Below are positions 12,335-24,641 of a DNA stretch of 64,000 bases, piece after piece. Position numbers and translations under genes: made by a program. The notes below the pieces were generated by a model that was not told where the DNA came from, ran no database searches, and saw only the letters and a list, made by a program, of their open reading frames with translations. The DNA comes from Symbiodinium natans (lineage: Eukaryota > Sar > Dinophyceae > Suessiales > Symbiodiniaceae). The stretch spans positions 135,001 through 199,000 of the forward strand of contig CAJNDS010002230.1 in NCBI GenBank assembly GCA_905221605.1, written 5' to 3'. The number at the start of each line of letters is the position of its first letter. The first letter of the stretch is position 1.

Positions 12335-15300
12335 CGTTGGAGAAGGGGTCGGGCGGCTCCCCCAAGCGCTGCCTTGACAACGGCGAGCTCGTCTTGGACG
12401 TATTCTTGAAACTTGCCTGTCCACAGTTAAAGATGCAGCTCTGCTGTGTGCTAGTACACTGCCTAGGTGTTGAGGACCCTAAACCCTAAACCCTAAACCC
12501 TAAACCCTAAACCCCAGAACCCGAAACCCGATGCCCCCCCAAAACCGAACGCCGGAGGTGAAACCATCGGCTCTCAGCTCTCTGAAGCATCCTGGAGGTT
12601 CGGTTATTTGTTGGTGTTTGGGTCTTAGGACTTTGTCGGATTTAGGGTTTAGGGTTTAGGGTTTAGGGTTTAGGGTTTAGGGTTTAGGGTTTAGGGTTTA
12701 GGGTTTAGGGTTTAGGGTTTAGGGTTTAGGGTTTAGGGTTTGGGGTTTGGGGTTTAGGGGTTTAGGGGTTTAGGGTTTAGGGTTTAGGGTTTAGGATTTT
12801 AGGGTTTAGGGTTTAGGGTTTAGGGTTTAGGGTTTAGGGTTTAGGGTTTAGGGTTTAGGGTTTAGGGTTTAGGGTCAGCAGGGAGCTTGGGGGCTTCCGT
12901 CCGCTTAAGCCCCACGAACCGAGGGATGAGATCTCAGTGTGTTGGGTGACAAAGAGACCCTGGAGCTCCCTAAAGCCTAAACCACGGCAAAAAAAGAAAT
13001 ATATATATATATATACATACATATGTATACATACAGATATATATATATATATATATATATGCTGTATGTGTATATATATATATACACACAAGACACGGGC
13101 GCCCGATTGTACCACGCAGGCAGTAGCGGCTTGCCGATTACAAGGAACTCGAGTGTTCGACAAGCATACAGAGAGCATCACGGCGATCCTCTCAAGATAT
13201 CACCCTAAACCCTAAACCCTAAACCCTAAACCCTAAACCTAAACCCTAAACCCTTCAAGATGTAAATGAAAAAGAAGCTGGGAAACCTTTCTGAAGCCAT
13301 GCGTTCCGAGGAAAACCTTCATGTCTTCCATACTTTGAACAGGAAGCCGCTGCTACCTCTACATTCTTCCTTGGAAAGCTTCCATGAAAATTGTCTATGT
13401 GTTGTTTATAGTCTCCACGGGTCTGAAAAAGCAATGCTGCGTTAAGCCTGTACAGCCGGGTAGTGTCGACTATGCATGGAAGCTATGTCAAGCACACAAA
13501 GGTCAGCGACAGCCGGAAACCTCCATTTCCTCTCTATTTTCATACGAGAACATCTATGTCCTCTCTTCCTCTGACTTTTCTTAGAACACCCCTACTTCCT
13601 TTGCACATTCATAGAAAGAGGACACCCAAGACGCCAAAAACAGGTCCAAAGCGCAAACAGAAGAAGGTCCGAACCAAAATGGGGGGGCCTCATTCAAACA
13701 TAATCTACACAAACTACCCGTGCTCTTTGGGCCCCACCCCAAACCATAAACTCTAACCGCAAACCCTAAACCCTAAACCCTCCGCCTTGGTTGTGGATCA
13801 TCCACTTCTGATCCTGGATGAGCTTCCCGACCTCCATCGACCGGGCTGGTCCGCGGAATCGAAGGCAGCCTGGGATCTCGGTTTGGGGTTTGGGGTTTAG
13901 GGTTTAGGGTTTAGGGTTTCGGGTTTAGGGTTCAGCAGCTCATGCACTAGCTTTCGCTAGTCGAGCGTTTTTTTCATGTGATGGAGAAGTACCCACCCAG
14001 AGAATCCCATAAGATTATGAATAGACAATGTTTTCACCTGCACCCTGAACCCCAAACTCTAGACCCATCAACCCAAGGCCCTGAACACTAAACTCTAGGC
14101 CCCCAACCCTCGACCCAAAGCCCTGAACCCTAAACCCTGCGCCCTGAACCTTAAGCCCCTGGCCGATTCACCGACATCTGAAAAATTGACCGAAATCTGA
14201 GAAACACAGGTGGCCATTGAGCAAAAAACTGGTGCCGACTGACTGAATCTGAAAAACACTGGTGCCGATTGACCGAAATCTGGAAGACAACGGTGGCTGA
14301 CAAGAACCGGTGAGCAGATTGACCGACATCGTTAAAAAAACGTGCAGAATCTAATCGGTCGTGAAGGGTTTAGGGTTTAGGGTTGAGGGTTTAGGGTTTA
14401 GGGTTTAGGGTTTAGGGTTTAGGGTTTAGGGTTTAGGGTTTAGGGTTTAGGGTTTAGGGTTTAGGGTTTAGGGTTGAGTGTTTTGGGTTTAGGGTTTAGG
14501 GTTTAGGGTGGTTCTCAACAAACATGTGGCTTCGAGCATAGAGTTTTTTGAAAGCAACCTTGGGGGTGTCGGCGAAAAGGGAGGTAGGAGCTTTGTAAAA
14601 AGGCACTTCGCCCTCTACCCCCTTGACGCTGCAAAGCCTTACGGAAGCTATGTCGGCTCCTTTACCCTCTGAAAAATAGTCCTGAATATCATCCTGTTCA
14701 ACTCAATAGGGAAAAACGTAACATGTCCCTGCCCCTATCCTCTGCGCAAAAACAGTTCTTGAACCCTCGCGCCAGCGTACGTAGTGGTCGACTGCCTCAA
14801 CATGGCTGCTTCTACACCCAAACCCCTAAACCCTAAAACCTAAACCCTAAACTGTAAGCCCAGCCACCTCGGAAAAACTCTTCAGTGTCCACTGCTCCGC
14901 CTGGCAGCTCGGGGGTAACCCACAACGTGTTAAGAGCTCTCGGATTCACGGTGTGGGCTGGTGGTGGGTGGGTTTGGGTTTTGGGTTTGGGGTTTGGAGT
15001 TTAGCCAGCAGGCATGCACGCATGTAGGGTTTAGGGCCTAGGGCTTAGGGTTTCGCGCTTAGGTCAACAATCTTTCGACTATGACACGTGGCCTAAGGGT
15101 ACTTGGAGGTTCATGGTACTTATTAACCAATTGTAACTGTACGAAAAAACCCACTTATAAGCCCCTTAAGTGCCCTAATATGGTTATATATCAGTGCAGT
15201 TATAAGTACAGTTATATCTGGTTAAAATAAGTATCATGAACCTCCAACCGGACCGCATGCCGCGTGATACTCTATCGGCTGAGGCATGTTTCTGTTAACG

Positions 15301-18300
15301 AAGCGTAGAACTCCTCTACAAGATCAGCTCAGGGGCTGCGATTTTGGGCTTAGACTACTAGTTGCTTAAGAACCCTCAAGAAATGAAAAAACAAATGCTC
15401 TTACTTGTAAGGGCAATATGGGGATTATTTGTTTTCTATTTTTTGGGGGTTCTTAAGCAAATAGTAGTAGAGTTGAGGGTATTGGGTATAGTAGGGAAAT
15501 CTTATGCCGAAGTCAGCGCTGGAATTGAAGATGTGTTCGCAGCGGCAAGCAGGAACATCCCCACAAGAGAGCGACCTCAATTTCGAGCAGCGTCCTCCAG
15601 TCGCTCGGCCAACATTGATCATATGTCAACAAGCTTTGCAAATTCGTCCCGACGATGCTCAATGCCCCATGCTCAACATGCTTGTATCCAATAAGCCCAA
15701 GATTCGGGATCTCAACGTCTCAGTGTAGCTTCAAGGGCCCTTCACAACATGGGCCCTCCAGTTCGGCAAGCGCCTGTAAAAACCATAACACCGACTCCAA
15801 GGTTGACACGTGCGGAAGATTCATTGCTACCGGCGCATTGCGTTCTCTGATCCTGACCACCCTAAACCCTAAACCCTAAACCCTAAACCCTAAACCCTGA
15901 ACCCTAAACCCTAAACCAATCGGCCAGCGGCCTCCGTCTGTGTCGAGGAGCTTGAAAAACGACCACCTCATGTGGGCTCTCCCGCGGCTTGGAACACTTT
16001 AGTGCAATGCAGGGATTGCATTTGACTTGGGATGCTTCCCCCTTATACTACCAGGTTACTTACCAGTCCTTAATACGCATTACAATACCCCCGATTATCA
16101 TCCCGATTAAGGACTGCTAGTACAAGGTGGAACATCCCCAGATGCTCCGTGAAACTCTCTCAAAGAGCTGGCAATCATGGCGGGGCTGACGCTACTTCAC
16201 CAACTTGTTGTTGGACGCAGCAAGGTCTAACCTCCTGATTTCCTGCAGCATCTGTTGCAACAAGAGTGCGTGACATGCAACCGAGGCTCGCATCCCAAAC
16301 ATCCAGCCCCAGGGATTCGAAGAAGTCGTGCACTTCAGGGTTCTTCATCTTCTCTTCGAAGACTCCCATTGTCAGCGATCCAACATGGCCGTTTGCCACG
16401 TCGTCTGCATCAATCTCATAAAACAGCGACTTCAGCTTCTCCAAGATAGCATGCTTGTTGTCAAGCATGGTTTGCACCATGGTCGTCTGGTCATTCTGTG
16501 CACTCTCTATAGCAGTTTGACAGAAGACCGCGGTCAAAACCTGCAAACAGAAAGAAAATTTTGACGATGGCACCCACTCAACCACATGCGGCTGCATGGG
16601 CGGGGGCAGCCACCAGCCTAAACCTGCAAAGTAAGTAACTTTGTTCGGGTGCCGGCAGCCGCGCCACCACTAAAGGCTAACTGATGATAACAATCCCCAT
16701 TTGAACAACCCTGTTGGGATTGTGGGCTCGTAGCTCATCTTCCATGCTTGCTTTGAAACAAGCACCTGCACCAACCGAAAAACGCAGCCAAGCGCTTGTC
16801 CTACGAATGCCACACCAAACAAAACGCACCTATACCCTAAACCCTAAACCCTAAACCGTAAACCCTAAACCGTAAACCCTAAACCCTAAACCCTAAACCC
16901 TAAACCCTAAACCCTAAACCCTAAACCCTAAATAAACCCTAAACCCTAAACCCTAAACCCTAAACCCTAAACCCTAAACCCTAAACCCTAAACCCTAAAC
17001 CCTAAACCCTAAACCCTAAACCCTAACCCTAAACCCTAAACCCTAAACCCTAAACCCTAACCCTAAACCCAAAACCCTAAACCCTAAACCCTAAACCCTA
17101 AACCCTAAACCCTAAACCCTAAACCAAACAAACTGCTTGCTGAGTGCGACCGTGAGGCATTTAAAACTGCGAAATACGTGAACGAGATGAAGAACCTCAC
17201 ACACAGCTCACCATGCTCTCAGGGTTTAGGGTTTAGGGTTTAGGGTTTAGGGTTTAGGGTTTAGGGCTTATCGGGGTTAGAGGTTCATAAGGTTACGGGT
17301 TTCGGTGAAACTTCTTAGACGCTTCACTGACAAGAATCTTGTCTCTCGAATGACCAGATAAGACAGCTTTTCTAGTCTATCCTATTTCTGCCAACGGTAG
17401 GCTTTTGCAGCCAGCAATATCGCTTGGGGTTTAGGGCTTAGGGCTTAGGGCTTAGGGCTTAGGGTTTAGGGTTTAGGGTTTAGGGTCTAGGGTTTGAGGT
17501 ACCGAAGGCAAGAGTCAAGAAATCCAGCAAGAGGGTTCTTAGTTCTTCTAGTTCTTCTATTGAAAGATTGGGCTTCGTCCTCCACACCTGGAAGCCCAGA
17601 TCCTATTTTGCATGACTGATAAAAAAACAAAGGGCAGCCCGCCACAGAAAAACAACAAAAACACTTTCAGCTCACTGCAAGGTTCTTGGCGGAAACTTTT
17701 AGCTGCCTTCTTAAGAAACCCAATAAACCCAAAAAAGCTAAAGATCTAAAGTTACAGTAAAGCACCACAAAGGTTCTGCGGGATTGTGGTAGGGCTCAGG
17801 GTTTACTACCTTTGTACTGTTGTAGGCTTCGTTTACAGCCAGTGGGGTATGGGGTCTGTGGGGATTGGGGCTTGGGTTGCTCCACTCAGCAAGACACCAT
17901 AGAACTAAAAGTCCACAACCAACAACATCCTACGCGAACCTACACCGGAATGCGCAAAGGCCCTCTTCAACAAGCAGGCTAAGTTTCGTACAGCGTTACC
18001 AAGCGTCGTCCTTTCTATCGCGGGTGACAAGTGGCAATTCTTGGTGTCAGCGACTAACGGGAGACGAAAGCTTTGATGCACCCATTCACATCAAGGGAGG
18101 AAGGGGCCAGCTCCAAGGCAGGATAAGGTCGGCCTGCATGCATCAATGAACTGCAGGCCTTGCGTTCGGGGGCGGACGCAAGCCACAGGAGGCACAGTCA
18201 TGCAACGCAACCCGCCGCTGCGGGCGATAGAGTCATGACAGTTGGCGGCTTGTCAAACGCGGGACCATCTTCGGTTCTGCAACGCAGTAGCCTTCATCTG

Positions 18301-21300
18301 CAAGAAACACTTTGGCGCGTCGGGAACTTTACGGCATGTCCAAGTGACATGTGTCAGATTGGCGCCTACGCCAGCACAAGCGGGGCTGGGAAAGACCAGG
18401 TTCAGGATCTTACGCCTTACAGGGTCCAGGTCTAGTAGAAGAGAGCATTACCTGCAGCCTAGCGAGGAAGACAGAAGCTTGACAATGTCCGCAAGCGAGG
18501 CATCGGTTCTTCTGAAGCAAGCAAACTCAAAAGAAGACAAGTGACGACGCATGATCTGAAGCCGCGCACTTGCAAAGCGCATTTTGCAGCTGCTCCACAG
18601 TTCGCTGAGCATCCGCGAAGCCCCACAGCCTTTGTGAGGCGCCTGGCAGACTGGTCACCAGTCAAAGCCCTTTGAACAGCACGAAAGAGCTCGACCCCAA
18701 AGAACTTGAAATGAGCAAACACACGGTCACCAGGACCGCCAGCACCAGCTCACGGCGACCAGCTGCAGTGTGGCGAAAGGACTGGCTTTTGCTGACCACT
18801 CAACAGGCAACAGCAATGCGACAGGCGAAAGTTCTATCACCCACGTGAGGACTGCATCTAGCGCTAGGTGAACAGACCCCTGGTTGGGCTCCAAAAAGGT
18901 CGGGGCCTAACCGGCATACACCAGGCATCACATTCAGCAAGTGCAGCGCTGACAGCACAAGGCGTAGGGGACAGCCAGTTGCACGCTGCATGCAACCGAG
19001 ACCGACCTCGTGATGTTGCGTGGGGGCTTTCGGTGTGACGACCAAGCCGGCTAAGTTCCAAGGATCACCTTGCAGCATCGTTTTTCGGGATCTTCACAGG
19101 CACATCCTGACTGCAAACGTCAAACACCAACGCAGCTGTTGTTTCCGAGTAGAGAGGAGCACGATGGAGACGTCCACGGGGTAGACCCAAGACGCAAGCA
19201 AAGCAAACACCCCAACGTTGCAAGCAGCTACGAGTGGAGCGCCAAGGCTTCGAAGATCTCACCGCGCTGCCCTCCTATCCACAACGCCTCCAACAACCAG
19301 CCCAGAATTTTGACTGTAGCCGGCTGTTTGCGAAATTGCAACGACTTAGAGCTATATTCCTCATGGGGCCAAGAAAGTAGGGTTTATGGGTTGTGCCATA
19401 TCTTCCCTGAAAGGTCTGCATGAAAGCATACTTATTCTCAAGGGGCCCCCCATCATGTGGATAAGCCCCTACATGTTCGCGTCCAGACGGCGAATCTGCA
19501 CTGTCATACGAAGGCTCACTGCTCTGCTCCCTAAGCTCCGCATCACACGCTTCCACCAACAAGCGCGGTAACGAAGCACCCTAAACCCTAAACCCTAAAC
19601 CCTAAACCCTAAACCCTAAACCCTAACCCCTAAACCCTAAACCCTAAACCCTACTCGCCCCCAGAAGGATGGAGAGAATCTGCAACAGCTCAAAGTATTT
19701 CAGGTTACGCCCCCGATTTGCGCTAACGACCCTACCCGCCAACTTATGGAATCCCGAATGTTACCCCAAAACCCTTACATCCGAGCAGCAGGAAGCAGTA
19801 GGACCAAAAGACGGAAATCCTGAGCTTCGGCTTATGGTTGAGGGGAGGAAGAACCTTCCGGTTGTTCGCTCTTGCAGGTGTATAGGTCGTGTTTAGGCTT
19901 TTGGGTTTAGGGTTTGAGTTTAGGGCTGAAGGGAGAAGCCCTAAACCCCAAACCCTACATCCGAAGCTGTCGATGTTGCAGGGAGGTACATTTAATTTAG
20001 GGCTTGTGACTTTAGGGCAAAAAGAGACGCGTAGGGACTTCAGGGGCTCATGGGGCCTTTACGGGCTTTTGGGGGCTTTCGTAACCCTAGGGTTGACTTT
20101 AGGGGTTAGGGTTTAGGATTTAGGGTTTAGGGTTGAGGGTTTTGGGTTTAGGGTTTAGGGTTTAGGGTTTAGGGTTTTCGGGTCCCTGCCCAGCGTCGCT
20201 TGCAAAGGTCTGAGAACCTCCACCCAGCTCACGCCGCCTGAAATACCTGAGCTCGCGGAGGTCGAAGCTTGGAGGGTTGAGGGGGGTCTTGGGTTTAGGG
20301 TTTAGGGTTTAGGGTTTAGGGTCTTGGGTTTAGGGTTTGGGGCTTCTAGTACAACATCCTAGAAGCACAAAGCCCTGTGCCCTGCAACCCTACAACCGGA
20401 AAACCCTACACAGCCCCAAGCAAAAACCCAACACCCCCAAACCCGCTAGCCCCCGAAAAAAAAAGATGCAATGGGGTGTGGGATGCGGTTTTAGGGTTTA
20501 GGGTTTAGCGCTTAGGGGCGTTTAAGGTTTCGGGGTTCATGGGGTTTCGGATTAGAGAGTTCAGGTTGGCCCCTTATCCCCGCAAAAAACTTCGGCTCCC
20601 TAAGAGCCTGCAGAGACCGCAGCAGCCGAGCTGCTCATGAACAGCGTGAGCATGCTCTCCTGGGCTCAGAGGTATTTCCCCCTGGGATTATATGGCGATT
20701 AGGGTTTAGGGGCTTAAGGTCTTGAAGTGGCCTTACACTGTGTGTGGTCTGCTTTTTCGCGGTTTTGTCTTCAGGGCCCTAAACCCTAAACCCTAAACCC
20801 TAAACCCGAAACCCTAAACCTTAGGGTCTAGGGATTGGAGTCTAGGGGAGCTTCGACACTAGGCTCGCCAACTGCACCTTGCAATAGTGAGACATGTACA
20901 GTCCTCCATCTGACCACTTCGCAATTTCTTCCTTTTATTAGCTTCAACCGTTTACCTAAATTAGCTTAGTCAACGAGTATACATGTCTGGGCCAAATATG
21001 CGAAGCACCTGTTATGAAACTATTGGCGGTTCACATTTCATTCGACCTAACGTAATGAGGGGCTAGTTGTTTGTTGTATCTAGGGGCCCATTCTACTACC
21101 TGCTTTCGAATTTCGAAGCAAGATCAGACAGGCATGCATCCCACAGGTTATCCACCCCACGTCCCCACCCCCACCCCAACCCCCCACCCCCCCCCACCCC
21201 CCACCCCCCAACCCCACCCCACCCGCCCCCCCCAAAAAAAAAAAAAAACGAAAACCATGATCTAAGATTCTGAGGGCCAAGGAACTCCAGATCCAAGATC

Positions 21301-24300
21301 CGAGATTGACAAAAACAGCCAGAAAGCCCTGAACACACCAACAACAACGACGAAGAACCTCAGACCACCCAAAGCACCCGGGATGCCTGAAAGCTCCCAG
21401 AAGCCTTAAGTCCGTTTGGGGTTTGGGGTTCAGGGTTCAGGGTTCAGGGTTCAGGGTTCAGGGTTCAGGGTTCAGGGTTCAGGGTTTAGGGTTTAGGGTT
21501 TAGGGTTTAGGGTTTTACCCGCAACCGCCTGAATATTACGCCCGGCTTCCGGTAAGGAAGACCAGAAGATTCGAGAGGCGTCAAAATCCTTGCGCGAGCT
21601 GTGAGTGGGCCACTCTTCGTCTTTGGGTTTACTTTATACTAGATGAGACTCTATATTACTATAAAATTCTATATGATTTCGAAAAGTGCCAGGTTCTGGG
21701 TCAACAGGGTTTGGAGGTTTAGGGAGGAGGGTCCCAAGGAACTGTAGAGCCAACTCAAGACTGCGACCTTTGGTGCGGGCAGGCGTGCTTCTTCTGGGGT
21801 GTCGGGTTGGCGGTTGAGGGCTTGGGCTTTCGGGTGTAAGTTTTGGGCTTTAGGGTTTAGGGTTTAGGGTTTAGGGTTTAGGGTTTAGGGTTTAGGGTTT
21901 AGGGTTTAGGATCCTTCTCACTCAAGGATGTCGGGTTCTCGTGGATGTAGTCGTTCACCGCGGTGGCGAACAGCACTGCAAAGACCTGGCAGAGTCGTTG
22001 TTCTAAAACCCTAAACCCTCAACCTCAAACCCTAAACCCTAAACCCTAATGTTTACGGGGACCCTAAACCCTAAAACCCAAACCGTGTCCCGACACCTTC
22101 TTCAAAGACCCTCAACCCTAAGCACTGCGCAGGCTTTGCAGAGTGACATGCAGGGAGGAGAGTGCATCTTTTTGGCTTCTTGGGGCTCAGGGTTTAGGGT
22201 TTGGGGTTTAGGGTTTAGGGTTTAGGGCTTGGGTTTTTTGGGGTTTTGGGGGTTTGGGGTTTAGAGTTGAGGGGTTTAGGGTTTCACGTCTGGTGTCCCA
22301 TCATGATAGGGTGGAGGCATCAGGAAGAGAACTATTCCCCTTGCTGTTGTTTCGCACCTGTCCTGGGCTGAAAAAACGGAGCGTGTCAAGAATGTGGTCT
22401 CTGCCAAGTATTTCAGGCCGCGTGCCACACTTTCCCTCCCCCTCCACTTGCCCCACTCGCTAGCACTGGACTTTAAGGTATAGGTTAGGGACAACCGACA
22501 ACTGAAACCCTCGAATCCATTCAACTCAACCCCTAAACCCTAAACCCTCAACCCTAAACTCTAAACCCTAAACCCGAAACCCTGAACCCTAAACCCTTCG
22601 GCCCGAAGTTAAAGCACACTGAAGACCGGGCGTAGACCACCAGCGAGAGGAGGATCAGCGCCCAGAACCTGGCCCCTACACCCTAAACCCCAAACCCTGA
22701 ACCCTAATGCTTATTTTAGGGTTTAGGGTTTAGGGTTTCGGCTTTAGGGTTTAGGGTTTAGGGTTTTCGGGATTCGTCTTCGTGGATTTTTTTGGGGGGA
22801 GCGCTTGGGGGGCCAAGAGGGTTTAGAGGGCACCCACACGGTCCCTTAGTATGGGCCCTTTTATATGGACCCCTTATATCCACAATATACTCTATAAAAA
22901 CCCTAAACCCTAAACCCTAAAACCCAAGGGCCCCGCAGACTTCAGAACCCTTTGAGGGATGTAAGGGACCACATCAAGGGACCATGGAACTGCCCTGAGA
23001 AGTAGGGAACAAACCAAAAACCCTATACCCGAACTCCTAAACTCCAAACCCTAAACCCTAAACCCTAAACCCTAAACCCTAAACCCTAAACCCTAAACCC
23101 TAAACCCTAAACCCTAAACCCTAAACCCTAAACCCTACCTCGGGCCCTTAAGGCTTTGAACCGGGTTCCAAGTGCCCAGCTTACGGTTTAGGGTTTAGGG
23201 TTGAGGGTTTAGGGTTTAGGGCACCCCTAGAAACCCCTAAACCCCTCAACCCCCTTAAGCCCTGAAAAAACGGTTGAGGGAACCATCGCCATACGATGTC
23301 CCTAAACCCTAAACCCTAAACCCTAAACCCTAAACCCCAAACCCTAAACCATATGGCCATGCGACAAGGACTTGAGGGTCGAAAGGATGGAGTCCACCAG
23401 CATGCGCAAGGCCAGCACGAAGCGGAAGACGCGCACAAACTGCACAGTTCTCACGAGACGCGTCAGGCGAATGATTCCTGAGCGGGTTTAGGGTTTAGGG
23501 TTTAGGGTTTAGGGTTTAGGGTTTAGGGTTTAGGGTTTAGGATTTGGGGTTTAGGGTTTAGGCTTTGGGGTTTAGGGTTTAGGGATCAGGGGTCCATGGT
23601 ACCGATGTGTTTCAAACATGGCCCATAGTTGTTCCTTGTTGCTAGCAAAAGGGATGTTACATGCCGAATTCCCGAGTTCCCGGGTCAGAAGTGGAACAAG
23701 AATCTCCCGCCTGGATCGCATCCCTACACCCTAATCCCCTAAAACCCCTAAAAACCTAAGTGCCCTAAAACCCTAGCCCCAAAACCCCAAAACCCTAGAG
23801 CCCTAAACCCCTAAACCCCAAAAGCGCTCAACCATAAAACCCAACTTCTTCCCCAAGACTCTGAACGACTTTGTTCGACGTAGATGAAGAAACTTTATGG
23901 TTACAGAAACCCCGAAAACCGTGAAACCCTCAAACCCTAAACCCCAAAAACCTAAAACCCTCAAACCCTAAACCCCTAAACCCTGAACCCCTCAGACCCT
24001 AAACCCTAAACCCTCAACTTCTTCTTCCCCGAGGCTCGCAAGGACTTGAGGTTGCTTAGGCCTTGAATGGAGTCGACGTTCTGCTGCCTCAGCTTGAGAT
24101 GTTCCCCCTTATACAAGTTTAGGGTTTAGGGTTGAGGGTTGAGGGTTTAGGGTTTAGGGTTTAGGGTTTAGGGTTTAGGGTTTAGGGTTTAGGGTTTAGT
24201 GTTTAGGGTTTAGGGTTTAGGGTTTAGGGTTTAGGGTTTAGGGTTTAGGGTTTAGGTACTACTTCTCGATTAAGGACTAATAGAGGTATAAGGGGGGAGC

Positions 24301-24609
24301 ATCCCAATGCCAAGGCTCAGCAACGGTCCCTAGCGTTTAAGGGTTTGAATCGTAAGGTTTAGGGGTTTTGGGGCTTATGGGTTTACAGTCGGGTTTAGGG
24401 CTTAGGTCTTTTTGGGCTTGCAGGTTTACGGGTTTACGGCTTGTGGGTTTAGGAGTTTAGGTGGGGCTTAGAGGTGGCGCTTGGGGATGCCCATTTTCCA
24501 GTCACGGGGCCCTTCGTAGGCCGCTTGCAGGATGTCAACAGTGACCTCCCACAAGGAGGTGATCACCACGAACCTTTGCTGGTGCATTCCAGGGTTTAGG
24601 GTTTGGGGT

Positions 24610-24641
<32 letters not shown>

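Noticed and set aside
18459-19562. Several 90-117-residue ORFs on both strands
   Set aside because: Mutually overlapping, no motifs, no splice-consistent partners.
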